In this document: piece after piece, positions 1-4,733 of the stretch
Numbering within the stretch: position 1 is the first letter of the stretch
Layout of the letters: each line of letters starts with the position of its first letter
Assembly (NCBI GenBank): GCA_030648225.1
Contig: JAUSIA010000013.1
Span: forward strand, 1-6,185
Length of the DNA: 6,185 bases
Direction of reading: 5' to 3'
Source of the DNA: Ignavibacteria bacterium
GTDB taxonomy: Bacteria; Bacteroidota; Ignavibacteria; Ignavibacteriales; Ignavibacteriaceae
Translations under genes and position numbers: made by a program
Notes under the pieces: model-generated
Database searches by the model: none
Seen by the model: only the letters and a program-made list of their open reading frames with translations
Told to the model about the DNA's origin: nothing

Positions 1-852
1 TATATGGCTTATCTTAATAAGTTTGATAATGATGATAAAAAAGATAAAGCTCATTATTATTTTGGCAGGAAATCTATTTTTTACAAAGTATGTCCACGCT
101 TTATAGCAGACAGGCTTGAGAAAGCGTGGAATCATTTTCAAAAAAAAGAATATAAAGAAGCAGAAGAAATTTTTAAGTACACACTTGACAGAGCCGAAAC
201 ATATTCTTCTGTAATTGGTCTTGCAAACACACTTGCTGAAACAGGAAGAAGAGTTTCTTCAATTACTGTAATAAAAAGATATTTAAATAATTTTGAAAAC
301 ACAGCTTATCACTATAACCTTGAATTTAATTTAGCAGATTTATATGCAGAGAATGGAAATATTGAAATGGCTGATTCCATCTACCAAAAATTATTCAGTC
401 AGAATCCCAACACGACTATTTATTATCTATCTGATTTAAGAAGTGTTTTGCTTAATAAAAAAAATCTTATAAAAGATTATCTTTCAGGGAGCAATACGGA
501 AAAATTTTCTATACTAAAAGATCTAAACAAAAAAAGTTATATATACTCTTCCTTTCCCGTTTTGGTTGATCTTTCAAAAAATCTGGATAACGATTACTCA
601 GCTTTTATAAAACAATTTGATAAAACTTTGGTTGTGAATAATTATCTCTCTGCTTATGGTGTATATTATCTTTCAGAATATATGATGCAGAATCTTGATT
701 TTAACCGCGCCCGTAAAATGGCGGTTTTATCTTTACGATTTAAAGAAGATTATAATTTATATCTTCTTTTAAAAGAAAATTATAAGAAGCTAAACTGGTT
801 TTATCATAATTCAGAAAGAATCTTAAAAAATATAAGCCTTATTCAGGAATAA
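1..852 (+). CDS. TPR-repeat protein, C-terminal part (open at left edge)
   Basis: The frame is open to the first base of the window. The first ATG (position 4) has no visible ribosome binding site because nothing precedes it, so this is probably the C-terminal part of a longer protein, although a start at 4 cannot be excluded. From that ATG there are 282 residues. No signal peptide or membrane segment is visible in this part. It is rich in Lys, Asn, Tyr and Leu, and helix pairs of TPR type can be seen. The first is at about residues 38-71 (A-W-x2-F-x3-E-Y-x2-A-x3-F), the second at about 106-138 (L-A-x-L-Y-x3-G-x4-A-x3-Y, followed by N-P), and a weaker one at about 217-250. TPR arrays mediate protein-protein contacts. 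No catalytic motif is present here, so the function is not known. The region between the second and third repeats is not recognisable. The gene ends 113 bases before the next one, separated by two small hairpins. Confidence 0.75.
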   Translation, partial: YMAYLNKFDNDDKKDKAHYYFGRKSIFYKVCPRFIADRLEKAWNHFQKKEYKEAEEIFKYTLDRAETYSSVIGLANTLAETGRRVSSITVIKRYLNNFENTAYHYNLEFNLADLYAENGNIEMADSIYQKLFSQNPNTTIYYLSDLRSVLLNKKNLIKDYLSGSNTEKFSILKDLNKKSYIYSSFPVLVDLSKNLDNDYSAFIKQFDKTLVVNNYLSAYGVYYLSEYMMQNLDFNRARKMAVLSLRFKEDYNLYLLLKENYKKLNWFYHNSERILKNISLIQE

Positions 853-863
853 TTAATTAAATA

Positions 864-885
864 GCCGCGACCTTTAGGTTGTGGC
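864..885. repeat. Small palindrome (TTTA-loop hairpin), intergenic copy 1
   Basis: The left arm gccgcgacc (864-872) and right arm ggttgtggc (877-885) enclose the loop ttta. They pair over 9 bp, two of them G-T wobbles in the RNA of this strand. It lies 12 bases after the stop of the TPR gene. No T-run follows it, so it is not a standard intrinsic terminator. The geometry (arm ending in C, 4-nt loop, arm starting with G) is shared with the palindromes at 903-920, 1242-1259 and 3344-3361. Confidence 0.6.
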
Positions 886-902
886 CGCAAATAACCCGAA
901 AT

Positions 903-920
903 CTATGGCTTTAGCCACAG
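903..920. repeat. Small palindrome (TTTA-loop hairpin), intergenic copy 2
   Basis: The arms ctatggc (903-909) and gccacag (914-920) flank the loop ttta. Six of seven positions pair. It follows copy 1 by 17 bases and has the same arm-loop-arm plan. It is followed by AT-rich DNA leading to the next gene. There is no T-run directly after the stem, so terminator function is not supported. Confidence 0.5.
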
Positions 921-965
921 TTTATAATTCTTAGTTATAATAAAAGATCTTAAGAAGAAGATAGA

Positions 966-2408
966 ATGACTGAATATTCATCAGATAAAATATTAAAGCA
1001 GTTAAATGAACTGCCATTTATTTCGAAAGCGTCATTCATTGCAGAAGAAATGGGAGTTGAATTATTTGTTGTTGGTGGATATATAAGAGATATTCTTCTT
1101 GACAGAAAAAGATCAGAGATTGATTTTCTTATTGTTGGAGATGGAACAGAGTTCGCACAAAAATTTGCGAAGACACTTGGTGTTGAGAATATTTCTGTGT
1201 TTAAGAATTTTGGTACAGCACATTTCAGATATTGGGAACCATCCCGGCTTGAGTCGGGAGAAAATTTTGATTTAGAATTTGTCGGTGCGAGAAAAGAATC
1301 ATACTCCCGCACAAGCAGAAAGCCTGATGTTATAGCCGGGACTTTTAAAGATGATATAAGCAGAAGAGATTTTACAATTAATACTCTTGCTGTTTCTTTA
1401 AACAAAAATAATTTCGGAGAATTGATAGATCTTTTCAATGGGATAAAAGATATAGAAGATAAGCTTATCAGAACTCCTTTAAATCCTGAAATTACTTTTG
1501 ATGATGACCCATTAAGGATGATGCGGGCTTTTCGCTTTGCTTCCCAGCTTCAGTTTGAAGTTGCCCCGGAAATTATTGAAACTTCTAAAAAGCTTAAAGA
1601 AAGATTAAAGATAATATCCCAGGAAAGAATAACTGATGAATTCTTAAAAATTCTGGAATCTCCTCGGCCATCAATAGGTTTAAGATTATTGTATGATTCG
1701 GAACTAATGGAGGTTATCTTTCCTGAAATAAGTGATATGGCAGGAGTTGACCAGAGAAAAGATTATCATCATAAAGATGTTTTCCGCCATACTCTTATGG
1801 TAGTTGATAATATCTCTGAAGTGGCTGATAATGTTTGGTTAAGGTTCACAGCTTTGGTTCACGATATAGCTAAACCCGCAACCAAAAAATTTATTGAAGG
1901 AACAGGCTGGACTTTCCATGGTCATGAAGAAATGGGTGCAAGAATGATGAAGGGGATTTTCAGAAGAATGAAGCTGCCAATGAATAAACTTGAGTATGTA
2001 TCAAAGCTTGTAAGATTGCACCTTCGCCCTATGGCATTGGCGGGTGAAGAAGTTACTGACTCAGCAATAAGAAGATTAATTGTTGATGCAGGAGAAGACC
2101 TTGAAGATTTAATTACTCTTTGCAGAGCAGATATTACCAGCAAAGATCCAAATAAAGTTTCTGAGTATCTTGGCAACTATGAAAGAGTGATGAAAAAAGT
2201 CTGGGAAGTTGAGGAGAAAGATAAACTTCGGGCATTTCAATCTCCTGTTGGAGGTGATGAGATAATGAAAGTCTGCAATCTTAAACCTTCAAAGAAAGTA
2301 GGTGAAATTAAAAAAGCGATTGAAGAGGCAATACTTGAAGGAAAGATCGGGAATAATTATGATGAAGCTTATAAGTATTTGCTGAAAATAAAGGATGAGT
2401 ATTTGTAA
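966..2408 (+). CDS. cca: CCA tRNA nucleotidyltransferase / poly(A) polymerase-family protein with HD domain
   Basis: The protein has 480 residues, the usual length for HD-containing CCA-adding enzymes of this group. The family adds or repairs the 3'-CCA end of tRNA in the cytoplasm using CTP and ATP. The N-terminal head domain shows the nucleotide-binding GGYIRD (37-42), the metal site E-I-D (51-53), RRDFTIN (133-139), DDPLRMMRAFRFA (180-192, the base-selecting motif) and ISQERI (217-222). An HD hydrolase domain follows, with RHT (His275), HD (299-300), and His318 and His320. The C-terminal region ends with a basic GEIKKAI-x-EAI segment (446-456). Two oddities stand out. The first carboxylate of the usual D-x-D is Glu51. 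Residues 90-100 look like a small insertion that holds a palindrome (1242-1259). The start at 966 is preceded by a purine-rich AAGAAGAAG (952-960) as a weak ribosome binding site. It converges on the minus-strand gene 36 bases downstream. A poly(A) polymerase-like role is the main alternative, because sequence alone rarely separates the two. Confidence 0.87.
   Translation: MTEYSSDKILKQLNELPFISKASFIAEEMGVELFVVGGYIRDILLDRKRSEIDFLIVGDGTEFAQKFAKTLGVENISVFKNFGTAHFRYWEPSRLESGENFDLEFVGARKESYSRTSRKPDVIAGTFKDDISRRDFTINTLAVSLNKNNFGELIDLFNGIKDIEDKLIRTPLNPEITFDDDPLRMMRAFRFASQLQFEVAPEIIETSKKLKERLKIISQERITDEFLKILESPRPSIGLRLLYDSELMEVIFPEISDMAGVDQRKDYHHKDVFRHTLMVVDNISEVADNVWLRFTALVHDIAKPATKKFIEGTGWTFHGHEEMGARMMKGIFRRMKLPMNKLEYVSKLVRLHLRPMALAGEEVTDSAIRRLIVDAGEDLEDLITLCRADITSKDPNKVSEYLGNYERVMKKVWEVEEKDKLRAFQSPVGGDEIMKVCNLKPSKKVGEIKKAIEEAILEGKIGNNYDEAYKYLLKIKDEYL
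1242..1259. repeat. Small palindrome inside the cca-like gene
   Basis: The arms tcccggc (1242-1248) and gtcggga (1253-1259) flank the loop ttga. All seven positions pair, one as a G-T wobble. It is read in frame as Ser-Arg-Leu-Glu-Ser-Gly (residues 93-98) within a stretch (90-100) that appears to be extra between the conserved FGTAxFR and FDLEFVGARKESY blocks of the family. The palindrome at 3344-3361 in the TolC gene has the same arms, spacing and reading frame. Confidence 0.6.
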
Positions 2409-2418
2409 AAAGGCTAAA

Positions 2419-2432
2419 TAGGGGAGGGGTTT
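2419..2432. repeat. Truncated tail of a GC-rich hairpin repeat
   Basis: The stretch taggggaggggttt (2419-2432) matches the tail of the repeat family (taggaggggtt in the reverse complement of the copy at 2947-2981) with one or two extra G. It has no hairpin of its own. It abuts the complete copy at 2438-2471 and has the same orientation, so it may be a remnant of an older or rearranged copy. It lies 11 bases after the stop of the cca-like gene. Confidence 0.35.
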
Positions 2433-2437
2433 AATTT

Positions 2438-2471
2438 CCTCCCTTTACGAAAGGGAGGATAAAGGAGGGTT
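2438..2471 (+). repeat. GC-rich hairpin repeat, copy A (forward)
   Basis: A perfect 9-bp stem, cctcccttt (2438-2446) and aaagggagg (2450-2458), encloses the loop acg. It is followed by the tail ataaaggagggtt (2459-2471). It matches copy C (3001-3034) at 32 of 34 positions and is inverted relative to copies B and D. Read on the minus strand it encodes the last eight residues and the stop codon of the DUF559 gene. It also lies between two converging genes and could form a hairpin in either transcript, but it lacks a T-run on both sides, so bidirectional termination is only a possibility. Confidence 0.85.
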
Positions 2472-2840
2472 CTTTTCCTGCAATTCTCTAACTCTCAATT
2501 TAATCTTTTCGATAACAACATCAGCATTATTAAACACTCCTTCATTTCTAAACCTTAAAAATATTATTCCCAATGATTCTAAATAATCCTGCCTTTGTAT
2601 GTCATATTCCAATTCTTCTTCTGTTAAATGTGTTTCTCCATCAATCTCTATAGCTAATCTTAGTTTTGGACAATAGAAATCAAGAACATAATGTTTAATA
2701 CTGAACTGCCTCAAAAACCTTTCTCCTTCAATTTCCTTACGACGGATATTTAACCAAATAATCTTTTCCGCAAGAGTAATATTTTTTCTCAGATAACGCC
2801 GTTTTTCTTTTTCAGATTTCTTATTAAATAATTCTGTCAT
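2445..2840 (-). CDS. DUF559-family protein (Vsr-like endonuclease fold)
   Basis: The protein has 131 residues and no signal peptide. It shows the DUF559 signature: an N-terminal helix with LAEKIIWLNIR (23-33), F-L-R-Q-F (42-46), then VLDFYCPKLRLAIEIDGETH (52-71) and LGIIFLRFRN (90-99). The family is related to very-short-patch-repair endonucleases and has a PD-(D/E)xK-like core. Candidate metal ligands are Asp54, Glu65 and Asp67, with Glu25 and His71 nearby. The biochemical role of stand-alone DUF559 proteins is poorly known. The start at 2840 is the ATG that gives the usual family N-terminus; no clear ribosome binding site precedes it. The last residues (124-131) and the TAA are encoded inside repeat copy A, so the natural end of the protein may have been replaced. 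The gene converges on the cca-like gene and is bracketed by inverted repeats. Nuclease activity is inferred from the fold family only. Confidence 0.85.
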   Translation of the reverse strand: MTELFNKKSEKEKRRYLRKNITLAEKIIWLNIRRKEIEGERFLRQFSIKHYVLDFYCPKLRLAIEIDGETHLTEEELEYDIQRQDYLESLGIIFLRFRNEGVFNNADVVIEKIKLRVRELQEKNPPLSSLS

Positions 2841-2901
2841 TATTCTATGTGCAAATTTTTAATTTGAAATTTGTAAAATGATCTTTCAGAAGCAAATAGG
2901 A

Positions 2902-2930
2902 TTTTAGAATTTTCCTTCCTTTTAGAATTT
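2902..2930. repeat. 11-bp direct repeat upstream of the DUF559 gene
   Basis: The sequence ttttagaattt occurs at 2902-2912 and again at 2920-2930, separated by tccttcc. An imperfect inverted repeat surrounds the pair: agaagcaaat at 2889-2898 and atttgtgcttct at 2927-2938, with two unmatched bases. The site lies 62-90 bases upstream of the nuclease start codon. It could be an operator or a small insertion footprint. The sequence does not decide between these. Confidence 0.4.
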
Positions 2931-2946
2931 GTGCTTCTTAAAGCAG

Positions 2947-2981
2947 AACCCCTCCTAACCTCCCCTTTCGTAAAGGGGAGG
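2947..2981 (-). repeat. GC-rich hairpin repeat, copy B (inverted)
   Basis: This is the reverse orientation of copy A. The tail aacccctccta comes first, then a perfect 10-bp stem, cctccccttt (2959-2968) and aaaggggagg (2972-2981), with the loop cgt. The stem carries one more C/G pair than copies A and C. It lies about 107 bases upstream of the DUF559 start and forms the far end of the putative unit 2438-2981. Confidence 0.85.
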
Positions 2982-3000
2982 AATAAGCGTCCTCATCTTT

Positions 3001-3034
3001 CCTCCCTTTTTGAAAGGGAGGATAAAGGAGGGTT
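3001..3034 (+). repeat. GC-rich hairpin repeat, copy C (forward)
   Basis: The 9-bp stem cctcccttt (3001-3009) and aaagggagg (3013-3021) encloses the loop ttg. The tail ataaaggagggtt follows (3022-3034). It differs from copy A only at two loop bases. Copy C starts 19 bases after copy B and is inverted relative to it. Confidence 0.85.
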
Positions 3035-3070
3035 AAATTTTATAAAGTTTTTATTATATTTTTAAAAGAG

Positions 3071-3107
3071 AACCCCTTCCTAACCTCCCCTTTTGTAAAG
3101 GGGAAGG
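3071..3107 (-). repeat. GC-rich hairpin repeat, copy D (inverted)
   Basis: The tail aaccccttccta comes first, then an 8-bp stem, tccccttt (3086-3093) and aaagggga (3097-3104), with the loop tgt. The stem extends by two more pairs past a one-base bulge at 3105. It is inverted relative to copy C across a 36-base AT-rich spacer (3035-3070). The C-D pair therefore has the same outer-hairpin, inner-tail plan as the A-B pair. Confidence 0.8.
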
Positions 3108-3229
3108 ATTGTTTGATACAAGATTTTTAATTCTGTTTTTGTTTAAGTCTGATTCCCCAATTCCGCCGCATATGTATTTATCCAACCGCTTATAACTTAG
3201 AAAATTAAACGATAGATAAATCTTTTATT

Positions 3230-3261
3230 TTTGTACTGTATTTTAAGTTAATGTAACTTTG
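3230..3261 (+). promoter_or_regulatory. Bacteroidota-type promoter of the efflux operon
   Basis: The upstream element tttg (3230-3233) lies 20 bases before taactttg (3254-3261). The latter is an exact match to the TAnnTTTG element placed near -7 in Bacteroidota housekeeping promoters. Transcription would begin near 3267, giving a 5' leader of about 50 bases before the TolC-like start codon. Function in this organism is inferred from the consensus and position. Confidence 0.6.
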
Positions 3262-3309
3262 CATATATATTTTGTGTCTATATAGTACCCGAATGAAAAT
3301 AAAAATTAC

Positions 3310-3314
3310 AGGAG
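3310..3314 (+). promoter_or_regulatory. Ribosome binding site that fixes the TolC-like start
   Basis: The sequence aggag lies 5 bases before ATG 3320. The frame also offers TTG 3272 and ATG 3293, neither of which has such a site. The start at 3320 places a signal peptide directly at the N-terminus. Confidence 0.7.
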
Positions 3315-3319
3315 ACATA

Positions 3320-4687
3320 ATGCGATCTATTTTTTCGGCACGATCCCGACTTTTATCGGGAAAAGTCTTCATCCTGCTCTTAATTACATCTGCAGCTTAT
3401 CCGCAGAAAGTTTTAACCCTTGATGAAGCGATAAATATAGCTCTTCAAAGAAATTCATTGTTGCAGATTGGCAGTAATAATTTAAAAACTTTTGAATCCG
3501 GTTTAATGGCTTCTTATGGAAATCTTCTCCCAACAATAAGTGCAAATGGAAACTGGGAATGGAGAAGAAATGATGATGCCGGAACTTCTTATAATATAGG
3601 TGGATTTGTATTAGATGTGCCTCCTTCAATTACGGAAAACAGAAGTTATTCTGTAGGTGCTAATGCTAACTGGACTCTGTTTGACGGTTTATCCAATATT
3701 GCCTACGTCTCTCAAAGTGAAAATGATCTTGACGCTGCAAGACTTTCTCTTGATAGACTGAAACAGGATGTGATGTTTCAAACCATTTCTTTCTACTATG
3801 AAGTCATTAACATTCAACAGTTATTAAAAGTTGCACAGGATGATGTTCTCAGGGAACAGAAGAATTTTGAGACAATAACAGAGAGAAATAAGCTTGGTGC
3901 AGTAACTCTTGCAGATTTTTATGCACAGCAGGTGAACCTGGGTAATGCTGAACTAGCAGAAATTAGGGCGAAGAATAATCTTGAAACAACTAAAGCTGAT
4001 TTGTTATATTACCTGGGGCTGGATGTACTGGAAGATTATTCTTTTCCGGATGATTTTACAATGGAAGAACTCGATATGCTTAAAAACAGGTTAGCTCAGG
4101 ATTATAAGGATGTTCCAGGGCTTGTTTCAGATGCAATGAATAATAGGTTTGATTACAAAAGTGCTCTCCTTCAACTTGAAAGTGCTAATGATGGTGTAAC
4201 AATTGCCCGGTCAGGTCATTTTCCCAGGTTAACAAATTCAATTGGTTTCAGTAGTTTTGCAAACAAACCGGGAAACTTATTTGATTCAAAATCGTATTCA
4301 GTTGGTCTGACCTTAAGCGTTCCGATATTCTCCGGTTTTTCAGTAAGTAATCAGGTTGAATTTGCAACTGTTAATGCCATGAACCAGGAAGTCGAGCTTA
4401 CAGACCTCGAACGCGATATAAAGAGAAATATTCAAAAAACATATCTTGATCTTCAGGCTGCAGAAAAATCTTTAAATGTAAGTGAAAAGAATGTTGAGGC
4501 TGCTGAAGAAAACCTGAGAATAGAAGAAGAAAAATATAATTTGGGTTCAAGCAGGCTGCTGGATGTACTTGTTGCAAGAACTAATTTTACAAACGCCCGT
4601 GTAAATTATATAAATGCACAGTTTGCTTACATTGTTCTTAGCAAGCAGTTAAAATATTACCTTGGAATTTTAGAATACAAAAATTAA
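3320..4687 (+). CDS. TolC-family outer membrane efflux protein
   Basis: The protein has 455 residues when started at ATG 3320. It forms the outer membrane duct and periplasmic tunnel of a tripartite efflux pump. The signal peptide spans about residues 1-29, with a basic n-region and a VFILLLITSAAYP core. The mature protein shows the internal duplication of the family: two halves at about 31-235 and 265-452. Each half has a helix segment ending in a G-x-LP or GHFPRL turn (66-74, 298-304), a strand ending in FDG or FSG (WTLFDG 118-123, VPIFSG 334-339), and a long helix with NKLG or YNLG (190-193, 406-409). The gene is first in an operon with the adaptor and ATPase genes and has its own promoter. 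Residues about 7-14 of the signal peptide are encoded by a palindrome (3344-3361) and look like an insertion between the n-region and the hydrophobic core. The family is secure; the substrate cannot be predicted. Confidence 0.93.
   Translation: MRSIFSARSRLLSGKVFILLLITSAAYPQKVLTLDEAINIALQRNSLLQIGSNNLKTFESGLMASYGNLLPTISANGNWEWRRNDDAGTSYNIGGFVLDVPPSITENRSYSVGANANWTLFDGLSNIAYVSQSENDLDAARLSLDRLKQDVMFQTISFYYEVINIQQLLKVAQDDVLREQKNFETITERNKLGAVTLADFYAQQVNLGNAELAEIRAKNNLETTKADLLYYLGLDVLEDYSFPDDFTMEELDMLKNRLAQDYKDVPGLVSDAMNNRFDYKSALLQLESANDGVTIARSGHFPRLTNSIGFSSFANKPGNLFDSKSYSVGLTLSVPIFSGFSVSNQVEFATVNAMNQEVELTDLERDIKRNIQKTYLDLQAAEKSLNVSEKNVEAAEENLRIEEEKYNLGSSRLLDVLVARTNFTNARVNYINAQFAYIVLSKQLKYYLGILEYKN
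3344..3361. repeat. Small palindrome inside the TolC-like signal peptide
   Basis: The arms tcccgac (3344-3350) and atcggga (3355-3361) flank the loop tttt. Six of seven positions pair. It is read in frame as Ser-Arg-Leu-Leu-Ser-Gly (residues 9-14). Arms, size and frame match the palindrome at 1242-1259 in the cca-like gene. Because it sits about 25 bases after the start codon, an RNA hairpin here could also affect early translation. Confidence 0.6.
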
Positions 4688-4692
4688 GAATG

Positions 4693-4711
4693 TCCGAAGG
4701 ACTCCTTCGGA
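4693..4711. repeat. Intercistronic palindrome between the TolC-like and adaptor genes
   Basis: The arms tccgaagga (4693-4701) and tccttcgga (4703-4711) flank a single central c. In RNA this would be an 8-bp stem with the loop acu. It lies 5 bases after the TolC-like stop and is followed by AT-rich sequence without a T-run, so transcription probably continues. It could stabilise or separate parts of the operon mRNA. Its central sequence differs from the 4-nt-loop palindromes elsewhere in the window. Confidence 0.65.
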
Positions 4712-4720
4712 GAATTTAAT

Positions 4721-4726
4721 AGGAGA
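4721..4726 (+). promoter_or_regulatory. Ribosome binding site of the adaptor gene
   Basis: The sequence aggaga lies 7 bases before ATG 4734, the standard distance. It confirms that start and lies just outside the palindrome 4693-4711, so the hairpin would leave it accessible. Confidence 0.7.
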
Positions 4727-4733
4727 AAATTAA

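Larger units (their letters stand above)
2438..2981. mobile_element. Candidate mobile unit: DUF559 gene between inverted hairpin repeats
   Basis: Copies A (2438-2471) and B (2947-2981) are inverted repeats of about 35 bp. They enclose the minus-strand DUF559 gene, with hairpins at the outer edges and the aggaggg-type tails facing inward. A second pair (3001-3107) has the same layout but only 36 bases inside. This suggests a unit with a gene and a deleted or non-autonomous derivative. No target-site duplication is visible: the outer flanks are taattt on the left and aataag on the right. No transposase motif is present. That the unit moves, and that the DUF559 protein moves it, is inference. 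A gene simply caught between spreading repeats would look similar. Confidence 0.35.
2841..3319. other. 479-base intergenic region with repeats and a promoter
   Basis: No credible coding sequence was seen on either strand. The region holds an AT-rich palindrome at 2852-2866 (caaatt, ttt, aatttg) just upstream of the DUF559 start, an 11-bp direct repeat (2902-2930), the hairpin repeats B, C and D (2947-3107), about 120 bases without recognisable structure (3108-3229), and then the promoter and 5' leader of the efflux operon (3230-3319). Confidence 0.7.

Noticed and set aside
923..941. Sigma-70-type -10 boxes (TATAAT at 923-928 and 936-941) before the cca-like gene
   Set aside because: No matching -35 element or Bacteroidota-type upstream element is found. 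Such hexamers are expected by chance in this AT-rich spacer.
950..1438. Minus-strand open frame of 162 codons opposite the cca-like gene
   Set aside because: It lies opposite a clearly conserved protein, has no recognisable domain, and is explained by codon use of the real gene.
2438..2458. Rho-independent terminator for the cca-like gene or the DUF559 gene
   Set aside because: The stem is strong, but no T-run follows in either direction, and the same hairpin occurs in copies not placed after genes. A weak terminating effect is not excluded.
2438..3107. CRISPR array
   Set aside because: The copies alternate in orientation, the gaps differ widely (19, 36 and 475 bases), and no cas gene is present.
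3272..3319. N-terminal extension of the TolC-like protein from TTG 3272 or ATG 3293
   Set aside because: Neither has a ribosome binding site. The promoter's expected start of transcription is close to 3267, and ATG 3320 has aggag at the right distance and a signal peptide directly after it.
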